A DNA stretch of 64,000 nucleotides from Coriobacteriia bacterium. GTDB taxonomy: Bacteria > Actinomycetota > Coriobacteriia > Anaerosomatales > Anaerosomataceae. This document shows, one piece after another, positions 35,214 through 44,139 of this stretch. The DNA is taken from the NCBI GenBank assembly GCA_030651765.1, contig JAUSBY010000005.1, forward strand, positions 310,001-374,000. Direction: 5' to 3'. The notes beneath the pieces were generated by a model. That model was not told where the DNA came from. It made no database searches and worked only from the letters and a program-made list of their open reading frames with translations. Every line of letters starts with the position of its first letter. The first letter of the stretch is position 1. The position numbers were made by a program, and so were the translations under genes.

Positions 35214-35662
35214 CCGGTCGCTCCTTTCAACGTGTGAGTGGACTATGGCTCGTCGGTCTTGCAGCTGCGAGCCACGTGCGAGTGTACGTTGGTGCCTACG
35301 GATGGCACCTGCCTATCCTAGCGGCTCACACGGGCCGGTAGCCGTCGGTTCCAGGTCAACGGTGTCGCCTCGTCGGTCAACGGCTCCCCGGCACCGCAGC
35401 CGTAGCCGAACAGTTGCATTCGCACGGCGAAGGGGTTAGGTTTTACACTACCTTGACAGTTTCCCTTCCCTAACATGCGGTGACGCGGGGAATCCGCCCC
35501 ACCGCGGTTGCGGCTATCATCGGCGACCGGCATCCCGATGCGTGGCGGTCACGCCACGAACAAACGCCGCCTGAGACTCAGGGGTAACAAGGGAAGGAAT
35601 CCGGAAGGCCCCGACCTGAAGGTCGGGGCCTTCCCATGTTTCGGACTCGTCGCGCAGATGGC
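35214..35662. other. Non-coding region between acs and degV with AT-rich patch
   Basis: No credible gene is seen. The first 120 bp should hold the acs promoter and leader, including a GGTGCC/GGCACC hairpin. At 35431-35476 is an AT-richer patch bounded by GTTAGG and CCTAAC with an internal TTTTACACTACCTTGACAG, resembling from memory the ends of IS256-family elements. A CGTGGCG/CGCCACG hairpin lies at 35541-35558, and the degV terminator follows at 35603-35634. Confidence 0.5.
35603..35634 (-). terminator. Hairpin terminator after degV
   Basis: GGAAGGCCCCGACC (35603-35616) and GGTCGGGGCCTTCC (35621-35634) form a 14-bp perfect stem with a TGAA loop, 28 nt beyond the degV stop. The T tract is weak, as with other terminators in this window. 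Confidence 0.75.
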
Positions 35663-36508
35663 TCAGTCGACCTGCACCGCCGTGACGCCCCAACCTGTGC
35701 CCGTGTGTGTCGAGATCACGCTTCCCGCTTCGATCACGCGCATCTCCGCGACGTTGAAACGATCGCGGATGGCCGCCTCGAGCCATGCGGCCTTATCCGG
35801 CGACTCGGCGTGTTGGACCGCGAACGCAGCCGCCCGAGTCGCGTCGACCTGCTCCGCGACCCAGTCGACCGTCGCCTGGAGCGCCGCCTTGGCGCCTCTG
35901 GCCCGATGGACGGGTTCGAACGCGCCGTCGGGGCCAACGGTGAGCAGCACCTTGAGATTGAGTATGCCGCCGACCAGTGCCGAGACCCGACCGATCCTGC
36001 CTCCGCGCGCAAGGTTCTCGAGCGTGTCGAGCCCTACGACCATGTGGACCCGGTCGCGAAGCTCCTCGAGCATGTCCTTGACCTCGTCGATAGTGCCGCC
36101 CGCCGCCGCAGCGCGCGCCGCTGCTACCGCCTGATAGCCCTCTCCCCACGACAGGTTGAGAGTATCGAAGACGTGCACGCGCTCGCCGACGACACGTGCC
36201 GCCTCGGTCGCCGACTCGAGCGTACCCGAGAGCCGGTTGGAGATGGTGACGCATACGACCTCGGCGCAGTGCTCGAGTGCCTGCTCGAACGCCGTGACAA
36301 AGGCACCTACCGAGGGCTGCGAGGTCTTCGGCAGCTCCTTAGCGGCGTTCATCCGACGGAAGAACTCCGAAAGCGACATGTCGCCATCGGAGAACGTCTC
36401 GCCATCGATGCTCACGTTCAGCGGCACGACTGAGATGCCGAGTTCGGCGGCGACATCGCGCGGGATGTCCGATGTCGAGTCCGTGACCACGCATACCGTT
36501 CGTTCCAT
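35663..36508 (-). CDS. DegV-family fatty-acid-binding protein
   Basis: The 281-residue protein has the DegV opening VVTDSTSDIPRDVAAELGI, the TSQPSVGAF loop and TISNRLSGTLESA, which place fatty-acid-binding and backbone residues. DegV/FakB proteins bind an acyl chain and can present it to a FakA kinase for phosphorylation; no FakA gene is present here, so a FakB role is only possible. ATG 36508 follows GAGGAG, and an upstream in-frame ATG adds four residues. The HIT gene precedes it by 11 nt, so they are likely cotranscribed. Confidence 0.9.
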   Translation of the reverse strand: MERTVCVVTDSTSDIPRDVAAELGISVVPLNVSIDGETFSDGDMSLSEFFRRMNAAKELPKTSQPSVGAFVTAFEQALEHCAEVVCVTISNRLSGTLESATEAARVVGERVHVFDTLNLSWGEGYQAVAAARAAAAGGTIDEVKDMLEELRDRVHMVVGLDTLENLARGGRIGRVSALVGGILNLKVLLTVGPDGAFEPVHRARGAKAALQATVDWVAEQVDATRAAAFAVQHAESPDKAAWLEAAIRDRFNVAEMRVIEAGSVISTHTGTGWGVTAVQVD

Positions 36509-36519
36509 CGCCCGGCTCC

Positions 36520-36876
36520 TCACCTATCGTCGCTGAAGTGGACCATGCCGTGCGCCATCGCACGGCCGCCGATCACGTGCACGTGCAGATGGTGCACCGT
36601 CTGCATCGCATCGCGACCGTTATTGACGATCACGCGATACCCGCTTTCGGCAACGCCTTTGGCCTCGGCCACCCGCGGCGCGGCAGCCATCAGTGCGCAG
36701 AGCACCTCCCGGGGAACGTCGTCACCGAGGTTCTCGTAGTGCTCCCTCGGCACGATCAGGGTGTGCACCGGTCCTTGCGGCGCGATGTCATCGAAAGCGA
36801 CGATCAGGTCGTCTTCAAAGATGATTCGTGCAGGAATCTCACCCCGGGCGACCATGCAGAAGATACACTCACTCAC
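36520..36876 (-). CDS. HIT-family nucleotide hydrolase (HinT-like)
   Basis: The 118-residue protein starts at GTG 36876 behind GGAGGGGG. It has CIFCMVARGEIPA at the N-terminus, a zinc-type Cys pair in many HinT proteins, and the histidine triad HHLHVHVIGGRAM near the end. HinT enzymes hydrolyse adenosine phosphoramidates. The start overlaps the 3' end of xseB by 8 nt, so it belongs to the rnd-xseA-xseB-HIT-degV run. Confidence 0.95.
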   Translation of the reverse strand: MSECIFCMVARGEIPARIIFEDDLIVAFDDIAPQGPVHTLIVPREHYENLGDDVPREVLCALMAAAPRVAEAKGVAESGYRVIVNNGRDAMQTVHHLHVHVIGGRAMAHGMVHFSDDR

Positions 36877-37138
36877 CGCACACCCCCTCCTCCGACACCT
36901 GCGCCGCTCCGGCACCCGCATCGTCCGACTCGAGCTCGCCGACAAGCATAATGACTCGTTGCTCGGCGGTGGCGAGCTTGGCCTGGCACGCCCTTAGCAG
37001 CGCCACGCCCCGCTCGTATCGCTCGAGGCTCTCCTCGAGCTCGAGCTGTCCGGACTCGAGTGCCTTCACGATCTGCTCGAGTTCGCCAAGCGCCGCACCG
37101 AACGTCATCTCTCCGGGCGCTCCTGCCTCCGACGTCAT
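36869..37138 (-). CDS. xseB: Exodeoxyribonuclease VII small subunit
   Basis: The 89-residue acidic helical protein contains the XseB core FGAALGELEQIVKALESGQL followed by LEESLERYERGVALLRACQAK. It binds the large subunit in excess copies and is required for the single-strand-specific exonuclease that degrades DNA to oligonucleotides. The start codon directly follows the xseA stop. The C-terminal 20 residues are a Gly/Ala/Glu-rich tail of no clear role. Confidence 0.93.
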   Translation of the reverse strand: MTSEAGAPGEMTFGAALGELEQIVKALESGQLELEESLERYERGVALLRACQAKLATAEQRVIMLVGELESDDAGAGAAQVSEEGVCGE

Positions 37139-38476
37139 CTACTCCTCCGATCCGCTGTCTTCGACGACGCAACCGAGTCGCCCCCGTGCCAGGCGCACGC
37201 GCACCCGGGCCCCCGCAGCGACCTGTGTGTGATCACGCACGACGGCACCGTCCTGTGAATAACATACCGCGAAGCCCCGCCCCAGTATCCCGAGCGGCGA
37301 GAGATCCTCGAGCCGCGCCGCGGCGGCGCCGAGCACGCCACCCGTCTGCGCGAGCAGTACGCGCCCCGCCCCCGCAGCGCGCTCGCGACCCCGCGCCAGG
37401 GCCACACGCTCGCGCTCGCCGAGCCGCGGACCGACACGCACGAGCGACTGCGCGAAGCGCTGCATCGACTCCCGCTGACGCTCGAGCCGCGCCGGCAACG
37501 CACGCTCGAGAGCGCCCGCGAGCACGTCGAGCGTCTGCTTCTGCGTCTCGAGGACGACGATCGGGTCGGCCAGTACCGGCCGGTGAGACAGGAGGTTCAG
37601 CCGATGGGCTGCAGCAGTGACGCGACCCGACAGCGCCGAGCCCAGCATCCTGCCTGCGGCATCAACCCTGCGCGCCACCTCCACCCGGTCAGGCGCGACG
37701 GACTCGGCCGCCGCCGTCGGCGTCGAAGCGCGCACGTCGGCGACCATGTCTGCGATGCTCGTGTCGGGTTCGTGACCGATCCCGGTCACCACGGGCACCG
37801 GACACGCGACGACGGCCCGGGCCACCGCCTCGGCATTGAACGGCATCAGGTCCTCGTAACTCCCGCCGCCCCGCGCGAGGATCACGACTTCCACACCCGG
37901 AGACGAGCCGACCGCTGCCAGTCCCCGGACGATCTCGCCGACGGCCGAGTCTCCCTCGACGGCGACACCCGCGATGACGAGTTCAGCCGACGGGTAACGG
38001 CGTCCGAGGGTCCGAATGACGTCATGGACGGCCTTGCCGCGAGGCGACGTCACCAGCCCTATGCGGCCCGGGAAGCGGGGCAGCGGACGCTTGCGCGCCA
38101 CATCCATCAGACCCTCGGCCTCGAGTCTGCGAGCGAGCTCGGCGACCTGGATCCTGAGCGCGCCCTCGCCGGCTGCGACCACGGAGCGCGCCTGGAACTG
38201 CATCCGTCCCTTGGGCGCATACGCGGTGAAGAAGCCGGTGATCTCGACGAGCTGCCCGTCCGTGAGCGCGACACCGCAACCGTCGTAGACGTCACGCCAC
38301 ATGAGACAGGGCATGAGCGCCGATTCGTCCTTGAGTGAGAAGTACACCGCTTTGTAGCCCGGCTTGACGGTCGCCCCGGAGACCTCGCCGACGACGCGGA
38401 TCCGCACCTGCTCGAGGGCGCCCTTGGCAAGCGACATCGCATCGGCGACGCTCAGCGCGCGCTCAGTCGGCGGCAT
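37139..38476 (-). CDS. xseA: Exodeoxyribonuclease VII large subunit
   Basis: The 445-residue protein begins at ATG 38476 behind GAGGAG, giving a normal N-terminal OB fold (VRIRVVGEVSG, GYKAVYFSLKDESALMPCLMW). The catalytic domain has GLVTSPRGKAVHDVIRTLGRRYP, VVILARGGGSYEDLMPFN and VVTGIGHEPDTSIADMVAD, then a long coiled coil and a C-terminal extension. It cleaves single-stranded DNA from either end with XseB. The start lies 14 nt inside the end of the rnd gene, indicating translational coupling. Confidence 0.95.
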   Translation of the reverse strand: MPPTERALSVADAMSLAKGALEQVRIRVVGEVSGATVKPGYKAVYFSLKDESALMPCLMWRDVYDGCGVALTDGQLVEITGFFTAYAPKGRMQFQARSVVAAGEGALRIQVAELARRLEAEGLMDVARKRPLPRFPGRIGLVTSPRGKAVHDVIRTLGRRYPSAELVIAGVAVEGDSAVGEIVRGLAAVGSSPGVEVVILARGGGSYEDLMPFNAEAVARAVVACPVPVVTGIGHEPDTSIADMVADVRASTPTAAAESVAPDRVEVARRVDAAGRMLGSALSGRVTAAAHRLNLLSHRPVLADPIVVLETQKQTLDVLAGALERALPARLERQRESMQRFAQSLVRVGPRLGERERVALARGRERAAGAGRVLLAQTGGVLGAAAARLEDLSPLGILGRGFAVCYSQDGAVVRDHTQVAAGARVRVRLARGRLGCVVEDSGSEE

Positions 38477-39635
38477 CCGCACGCTCCTCGGACACCTCGG
38501 ACAGCACGATCCGGCCATCGTGGATGGAGAGCGAGGACCGGCCATCGAGAAGCGCCTCGAGCTCCGCACCGACCAGCGTGCGCCGCCATCCCTCGGCCAG
38601 CGGATGGCCCTCGCGTTCGCCGGCGGCGAAGCGCTCGAGTTCATCACGGGTCGCAAGCAGCGTCAGGGCGACCCCGTGCTCACGCGCCCGGATCCGACAT
38701 ACCGCCGAGAGGACATCGGCGACCGGCTGGGCATCGGTGGGGACACGGCTGCGTTTGGGCAGCCGCGGGAGGTCCTCCTCGGGCACGGCCATGCCGTCGG
38801 CTATCGCCCGGAGTATCCCGGTGGCCATCTTGCCGGCTGCGCGATCACCGACACCGCGGATTCCCGCGAGCGCAGCCGCGTCAGCGGGACGGCGCCTGGC
38901 CACCTCTATGAGGCTTTCATCCGAGACGAGCCAGCGCCGGGGCACATCGCGGCGCTGCACCTCGGTCTCCCGCCACGCTGCCACCTCCCGCAACACGGCA
39001 AGCGACCGCCGATCGAGTGATGATGCACGCTTGACCCGACGGTACTGCTCGGCAGGGTCCGCGAAGTACGTCGCCGGATCGGCGAGTCGTGCGAAGTCAG
39101 CCTCGAGCCACTCGAGCCGGCCTTCGCGCTCGAGGCGCTCGCGCAAGATCTCGTACACCTTCGGCAAGTGCTCGACATCGGCGGCCGCGTACGCGAGTTG
39201 TGTGTCGCTCAGGGGCCGAACCGACCAGTCGGTGAACGTATCGGCCTTGTCGATCTCGGCGCCGACAAGATCGTGCACGAGCTGTGCGTAGCCGACCTGC
39301 GTGGGGAAGCCCGCGAGCGTGGCTGCGATCTGCGTGTCGAACAGCGGCCGCGGCGTCACACCCGTCGCTTTGAGCAGCACCTCCACGTCCTGCGAGCCTG
39401 CGTGGAAGACCTTGACGGTCTCCGGCGACTCAAGCAGCGGCGCGAGGCGCCCCAGCTCACCCTCGAGTGCGATCGCGTCGATCACGAAGGCATCGCGGTC
39501 GGTGCCGATCTGGATCAGGCACAGCCGAGCGAAGTACGTGCGCTCCCGCATGAACTCCGTGTCGATGGCAACCACGCGCTCCCCGGCAAGGGTCGCGCAT
39601 GTGGCCTCAAGAGCAGCGACATCACCGATGTACAA
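38463..39635 (-). CDS. rnd: Ribonuclease D
   Basis: The 390-residue protein has a DEDDy 3'-5' exonuclease domain: AIDTEFMRERTY (motif I), FHAGSQDVEVL (motif II) and YAAADVEHLPKVYE (motif III). Two HRDC-like helical domains follow from about residue 205. RNase D trims the 3' ends of tRNAs and other small RNAs. The start is ATG 39635; it is divergent from the second lipid-kinase-like gene, so 39636-39728 should contain both promoters. It heads the run rnd-xseA-xseB-HIT-degV. Confidence 0.94.
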   Translation of the reverse strand: MYIGDVAALEATCATLAGERVVAIDTEFMRERTYFARLCLIQIGTDRDAFVIDAIALEGELGRLAPLLESPETVKVFHAGSQDVEVLLKATGVTPRPLFDTQIAATLAGFPTQVGYAQLVHDLVGAEIDKADTFTDWSVRPLSDTQLAYAAADVEHLPKVYEILRERLEREGRLEWLEADFARLADPATYFADPAEQYRRVKRASSLDRRSLAVLREVAAWRETEVQRRDVPRRWLVSDESLIEVARRRPADAAALAGIRGVGDRAAGKMATGILRAIADGMAVPEEDLPRLPKRSRVPTDAQPVADVLSAVCRIRAREHGVALTLLATRDELERFAAGEREGHPLAEGWRRTLVGAELEALLDGRSSLSIHDGRIVLSEVSEERADAAD

Positions 39636-39728
39636 TGGACCTCCAGCCAGACGTCAGGGGCACGCGCACCGCATCGCCGTGCCGAATCGAGTGTAGCCGA
39701 ACGGTTACGGGCGCACGAGGAGCAACCC

Positions 39729-40673
39729 GTGAACATACTCATCGTGAGCAACCTCAGATCCGGGCTCGGCGACCCGACCCTGTACGAGTTCATCCGCGAG
39801 CTCGGCTCGCATCGTGCGGAGGTCACCATGCGCTTCCTGTCCGAGGGCGCGGACCTCGGACACCTCCTGCGCGACGCACACGAGTACGCTCGCATCGTCG
39901 CGGCCGGTGGCGACGGGACGGTCTCGGCCATCGCGTACCAGCTGAGGGACAGCGGCATCCCGCTTCTCGCCTACCCGGCCGGGACAGCCAACCTGCTCGC
40001 GCGGAACCTGCGGCTTCCCGTAGACCCGGTGGACCTGGCGGTGGCCACGATGGCCGGGCGCACGGTATCGATCGACCTCGGGGAACTCGTCGTGCCGGCT
40101 GCCGGAGCACGCGCCGCCCACCACATCGGATTCGCCATAGCCGCCGGTGTCGGCTACGACGCCTCTGTCATGGAGACCGCGCAGGGTCTGAAGCAGACGC
40201 TCGGCGAAGGCGCTTACATCGTCGGCGCGCTCCAGAACCTCGCGCCGACGGTGGCCCGCTTCACCATCGAGTTGGACGACAACACGATCGAGACCGAGGG
40301 CATCGCAGTGCTGCTCGTCAACCTCGCCCGGATCCAGTTCGACCTCCAGGTGGCGCACGGCAGCGACGCGCAAGACGGGCTGCTCGAGGTCGTCGTTCTC
40401 AAGACACGGACTGCGGCAGGATTGCTACCGGCCGTCTGGGCGGCACTCGTCGACCGGCTGGGCGACCATCCCCAGCGTCCGGGACTCGAGATCCACACCG
40501 CATCGCACGTGAAGATCTCCTCCGAGCCGCCACTGCCGCTTCAGTACGACGGCGAGGTGCTACCCTCCGCGACACCCGTGATCGCCCGCGTACTACCCGG
40601 GGCGGCCACGTTCATCGTCTCCGAGGAGAACCCGTTGCCACGCGACTACGAGGCAGCTCCGGCCCGGCCGTAG
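39729..40673 (+). CDS. Diacylglycerol kinase-family protein, diverged
   Basis: The 314-residue protein starts at GTG 39729 behind CGAGGAG. The kinase loop is VAAGGDGTVSAIAYQL and the substrate loop is YPAGTANLLARNL, where GTAN replaces the more usual GSGND. The C-terminal domain ends with QYDGEVLPSATP. It belongs to the lipid kinase family but is distant from the copy at 4484. The substrate is unknown. Its stop is 1 nt from that of the convergent L,D-transpeptidase gene. Confidence 0.85.
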   Translation: MNILIVSNLRSGLGDPTLYEFIRELGSHRAEVTMRFLSEGADLGHLLRDAHEYARIVAAGGDGTVSAIAYQLRDSGIPLLAYPAGTANLLARNLRLPVDPVDLAVATMAGRTVSIDLGELVVPAAGARAAHHIGFAIAAGVGYDASVMETAQGLKQTLGEGAYIVGALQNLAPTVARFTIELDDNTIETEGIAVLLVNLARIQFDLQVAHGSDAQDGLLEVVVLKTRTAAGLLPAVWAALVDRLGDHPQRPGLEIHTASHVKISSEPPLPLQYDGEVLPSATPVIARVLPGAATFIVSEENPLPRDYEAAPARP

Positions 40674-40674
40674 G

Positions 40675-42378
40675 TCACAACCGCGTCTGTACGATCGTGC
40701 CGAGCGGAACCTGCGGGAACAGCTCGAGCACGTCGCGGTTGTACATGCGGATGCAGCCGGCCGAAGCCTGGGTGCCGATGACCCACGGCTGGTTCGTGCC
40801 ATGGATCGCATAGCCAGTACGAACGTACGACGAGCCGATCTTGCGATACATCCGCATCTTGCGCGGGCCGTACACGCCAGCCGGATCGGTGTAGTACTTC
40901 GAGTCGATGCGCCAGATCGCCACCGGCGTCGGTGTGCGCGGCTTACCGTGTGCGATCGGGTAGCTCTTCACGAACACATCGTTTCTGAAGAAGTAGAGCC
41001 GGAAGTCGGACTTGTCCACGACGATCGACGTGGGTGCCGGGTACGAGTGTCTGCGATAGCCCGCGCTGGCGGATGACTCGCCACCGTCCGGGTTGCGGGA
41101 CACGATGCGGTACGTAGAACCATCTGCCGGCGTAGGGATCACGCCCAGGTCGACCGTCGCATACGAGGGGCACACCTTGGACGCAACGAGGGTGGTCCCC
41201 GTATAGACCTTCACCTCGGTCGTGTTCACGCCGGTCGCGACCACAACCCGGGCCTTCTTGCCCACCCAGCTCGTAGGTGTCGGCGCAACGACGCGCGGGG
41301 CAGTTGGCGCACCCTTGATCTCGGCCACGAGTCCCTCGGTCAGTACCGCGGTACCGCCAAAGAGCCGTGCCGAGTTCACGAGCCCACCGTTGCGATGCAC
41401 GTATCCCGCGGTCGCCGGGCCTACGGTATGCGGATAGACGTACAGCAGCGGTCCACCTGATCGGCCGATGTTGGTGGCTCCCGCAAGCGCGTCCGGCACG
41501 GCGGACGCCATGCCCACCGTCGAGCCGGTGAGCCAGCTGCGATTGCGTGCACCCGTCGCGATGACGGCTGCGGTTCCATAGCGATCGGCCCCCCACCACC
41601 GGGTCGTGCCGCCTGCAGCCGTGTACGCGGCGCCCGAGACGACGGCCGTGCCGCCCACGACGACGACGGAGCCCGGCGGCGACGCGTCGATGACGCCCTT
41701 CGTGGCGGCGGGAACGCGGTCCTTCTCGACGAGCAGGACGGGGATACCGGTGGCTGCCGAGACCGCGGACGCCGCAAGCGCGTCGACGAACCCGGCGGCG
41801 TCGGTCCCGTTGGCAACGAACGCGCGCGCGGGAATCGTGCGTGCGGTGTCCGAGGCCACCTCCGATGTCAGCTGCGCGATGCCTGCGGCTGTCGTATAGC
41901 GATCACCGGTGATCCAGGGCTGCGTGACGTTCCCGGCTCCGACGATGGCCTCTAGTTCGGCGACCGCAGCAGGCGACACCGCGACCGGCCCACCGACCAC
42001 CGTGACCGTGACTGTATCGTTTATCGACCTGATCTCTTCCAGCGCGACCTTCACGGGTGCCGGGACTCCCGAGCCGGTCACGAGCAGCAGCGGGGCGTCG
42101 TACGCCCAGCACAGACTACCGGCTGCGAGCGGGTCCGCAAGGGCGCGCTTCTCGCCCGAAGCCACCACCACATGCGCGACGTCCGTCCAGCCCGGGTACG
42201 TCTGCTTGGCGATCGCGACCGCGGTCCCGTAGCGGTCGGAACCCGCGACACGCTGCACGCTCAGGTTCACCTTCAGGCCCCCGTCAGGCCACGCACTGGC
42301 GGCGGTGGCCGGAAGCACCGGAACGGCCGAGAGCAATGCTACTCCGAGCAAGACCGCGATCGACCGCGTCACCTTCAC
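40675..42378 (-). CDS. Secreted L,D-transpeptidase with cell-wall-binding type 2 repeats
   Basis: The 567-residue protein starts at GTG 42378 behind AAGGGAG and has a Sec signal peptide (about 1-28, with ATAAS before the cut). Residues about 40-340 contain three cell-wall-binding type 2 repeats, each beginning with the GSDRYGTA / TGDRYTTA / GADRYGTA pattern. After an Ig-like linker, residues about 445-567 are a YkuD domain with HGTNQPW and the catalytic S-x-G-C-I-R-M motif (ASAGCIRMYNRDVLELF). It should form 3-3 peptide cross-links in peptidoglycan or attach proteins to it, outside the cell. The gene is downstream of the alpha/beta hydrolase gene by 41 nt. Confidence 0.93.
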   Translation of the reverse strand: MKVTRSIAVLLGVALLSAVPVLPATAASAWPDGGLKVNLSVQRVAGSDRYGTAVAIAKQTYPGWTDVAHVVVASGEKRALADPLAAGSLCWAYDAPLLLVTGSGVPAPVKVALEEIRSINDTVTVTVVGGPVAVSPAAVAELEAIVGAGNVTQPWITGDRYTTAAGIAQLTSEVASDTARTIPARAFVANGTDAAGFVDALAASAVSAATGIPVLLVEKDRVPAATKGVIDASPPGSVVVVGGTAVVSGAAYTAAGGTTRWWGADRYGTAAVIATGARNRSWLTGSTVGMASAVPDALAGATNIGRSGGPLLYVYPHTVGPATAGYVHRNGGLVNSARLFGGTAVLTEGLVAEIKGAPTAPRVVAPTPTSWVGKKARVVVATGVNTTEVKVYTGTTLVASKVCPSYATVDLGVIPTPADGSTYRIVSRNPDGGESSASAGYRRHSYPAPTSIVVDKSDFRLYFFRNDVFVKSYPIAHGKPRTPTPVAIWRIDSKYYTDPAGVYGPRKMRMYRKIGSSYVRTGYAIHGTNQPWVIGTQASAGCIRMYNRDVLELFPQVPLGTIVQTRL

Positions 42379-42419
42379 CGGGACTCCCTTCGTTGGCTGT
42401 CTGCAGTATACCTGTGTGA

Positions 42420-43439
42420 TCAGGGGGCGGACAGGCATCCCGCCTGTCTGATCGGGAGAGTATCCAGGAACCGGTACACGCTATTGGTGAACGCGTGCGG
42501 CTGCTCCTCGTGCGGGACGTGCCCGCAGTCTTCGATGGCCACGAACTCCGCTCCGGGGATCGCTCGTGCGAGCCGCTCGGCTTCCTCGGGAGGTATCACC
42601 CGGTCGTCATCTCCCGTCATCACCAGCGTCGGACAGGCGACCTCCCCGGCCCGGTCGCCCCGTGGCTGCGTGGAGCTTGCGACGGTCAGCTCCCACAGCG
42701 CGCGGTCCCAGTCGTCTACCGCCAGCGGTGCGCGGTAACCGGCCCGGATCTCAGGTGTGATGCCCGAGGGGTCGTGCCATGCCAGTTCTAAGAAGCGGTC
42801 TCCGGCGGCCCCGCCGATCCGCCGCGCCACCAGCGGGCCGAGCCGACGCGCTTGCGGGGTATTCAGAAGCGGGTACAGCCACGTCGGCGGACCCCTTTGC
42901 GTGTAGACCGCCGCATCCACGAGCACGAGCGCCTCCACCCTGTCGGGATAGGTGACCGCGGTCAGCATGGCGATCGAACCGCCTGCCGAGTGCCCGACGA
43001 GGACCGCTCGCTCGATGCCCAGGCGGTCGAGCAACGCGACCACCATGTCCGCCTGCGCCTCAGGGGAGTACGGACTGCCCCCGGGATAGTCGTCGACCTC
43101 CCACGATCCCGGGAGGGGGCGCTCGGTCAGGCCGAACGCCGGTCGGTCGAAGGCGATCACGCGACCGCGCTCGGCCAGAGGTCCTGCAACCTCGCGCCAT
43201 GTGAACGTGCTCGCTCCGAACCCGTGCAGCAAGACGAGCGCAAGATCACCCGAGCCCTGATCGCGGAAGTGGACGTCGATCCCGTTCAGCTCGGTGAAGC
43301 GCGAGCCGTCGTCGGCCAGCTCACGTGCCGGCACCGTGTCCCGAAGCGCCGGGACCGGAACAACCAGCGGCCCTACGAGCAGGAGCGCCAGCAGGACCGT
43401 GACTCCGTACGCCAGGCGCCTGCGCGTGCGCCGAAGCAT
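42420..43439 (-). CDS. Membrane-anchored alpha/beta hydrolase
   Basis: The 339-residue protein starts at ATG 43439 behind GGAGGG and has one N-terminal membrane helix (about 9-29). The fold motifs are LLHGFGASTFTWR (oxyanion), nucleophile Ser in LVGHSAGGSIAML, Asp in TGDDDRVIP and His in CGHVPHEEQP, a complete catalytic triad. A lipase, esterase or hydroxynitrile-type activity is possible; the substrate is not evident. The catalytic domain should face outside. It is likely cotranscribed with the L,D-transpeptidase. Confidence 0.88.
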   Translation of the reverse strand: MLRRTRRRLAYGVTVLLALLLVGPLVVPVPALRDTVPARELADDGSRFTELNGIDVHFRDQGSGDLALVLLHGFGASTFTWREVAGPLAERGRVIAFDRPAFGLTERPLPGSWEVDDYPGGSPYSPEAQADMVVALLDRLGIERAVLVGHSAGGSIAMLTAVTYPDRVEALVLVDAAVYTQRGPPTWLYPLLNTPQARRLGPLVARRIGGAAGDRFLELAWHDPSGITPEIRAGYRAPLAVDDWDRALWELTVASSTQPRGDRAGEVACPTLVMTGDDDRVIPPEEAERLARAIPGAEFVAIEDCGHVPHEEQPHAFTNSVYRFLDTLPIRQAGCLSAP

Positions 43440-43494
43440 CGGCCCTCCTCTCGGCAGCGGTTATCCCGTGAACGTACCCAATGCGGGTATGAGA

Positions 43495-43535
43495 AAGGCC
43501 CCCGCGGTCTCCGTCGAGGAGTCTGCAAGGGCCTT
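43495..43535 (-). terminator. Likely terminator downstream of tRNA-Val
   Basis: On the minus strand AAGGCCC (43535-43529) pairs with GGGCCTT (43501-43495) across a large loop containing an internal CTCC/GGAG pairing. The stem runs into a short T/C stretch. It begins 11 nt after the tRNA 3' end. Confidence 0.5.
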
Positions 43536-43545
43536 CGAACGATCA

Positions 43546-43620
43546 TGGTGGGCGCTAGAGGATTTGAACCTCTGACCCCTTCCGCGTCAAGGAAGTGCTC
43601 TCCCCCTGAGCTAAGCGCCC
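43546..43620 (-). tRNA. tRNA-Val (anticodon GAC)
   Basis: Cloverleaf on the minus strand: acceptor GGGCGCT/AGCGCCC, D stem GCTC/GAGC, anticodon stem CTTCC/GGAAG with loop TTGACGC (GAC), and T arm AGAGG-TTCAAAT-CCTCT. Discriminator A is followed by encoded CCA. Confidence 0.97.
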
Positions 43621-43747
43621 ATAGCCGCCTCGCGAGCAGCGACGACTATTGTAACAGGCTCTCTCCGATGCGCCAGACCCCAGTTCTCGAGGTGCGCCAA
43701 CGGCTGTTGCACGCCCGCTGAGGGCCGTGGTAGTCTACCCCTTGCGC

Positions 43748-43823
43748 GCGGACGTGGCTCAGTTGGTAGAGCACAACCTTGCCAAGGTTGGGGTCGCCGG
43801 TTCGAATCCGGTCGTCCGCTCCA
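43748..43823 (+). tRNA. tRNA-Gly (anticodon GCC)
   Basis: Acceptor GCGGACG/CGTCCGC, D stem GCTC/GAGC, anticodon stem CAACC/GGTTG with loop TTGCCAA (GCC), T arm GCCGG-TTCGAAT-CCGGT, discriminator T and encoded CCA. It is the first of two plus-strand tRNAs before the Mrp operon. Confidence 0.97.
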
Positions 43824-43913
43824 TCGACACCTCGGAGGTCGGCCCGAAGGGCAAGCACTGCGGCCCACTCGGCCGGCCTTCTTTGACAGCGGAGCACGAG
43901 CTCCCGTACAGAT

Positions 43914-43987
43914 GGCGACGTCGCCAAGTGGTAAGGCAGAGGCCTGCAAAGCCTCTATCCCCGGTTCGAATCCGGGCGTCGCCTCCA
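43914..43987 (+). tRNA. tRNA-Cys (anticodon GCA)
   Basis: Acceptor GGCGACG/CGTCGCC, short D arm GCC...GGC, anticodon stem GAGGC/GCCTC with loop CTGCAAA (GCA), T stem CCCGG/CCGGG, discriminator T and encoded CCA. It lies 90 nt after tRNA-Gly and 152 nt before the mrpE start, so the two tRNAs may share a promoter. Confidence 0.97.
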
Positions 43988-44139
43988 GGCTTCGATGCGG
44001 GTCCGTCCGGAGCACCGGGCGGACCCGCCGCGCTTAACCGCGCATGGCGCGTACCGACCGCTCCTGCGCGACGCCGCCTGGACTGATTGTGGTATCGTGC
44101 TGCTCCCCACGCCGTACCCTCATCGACGAGCAGGGATCC

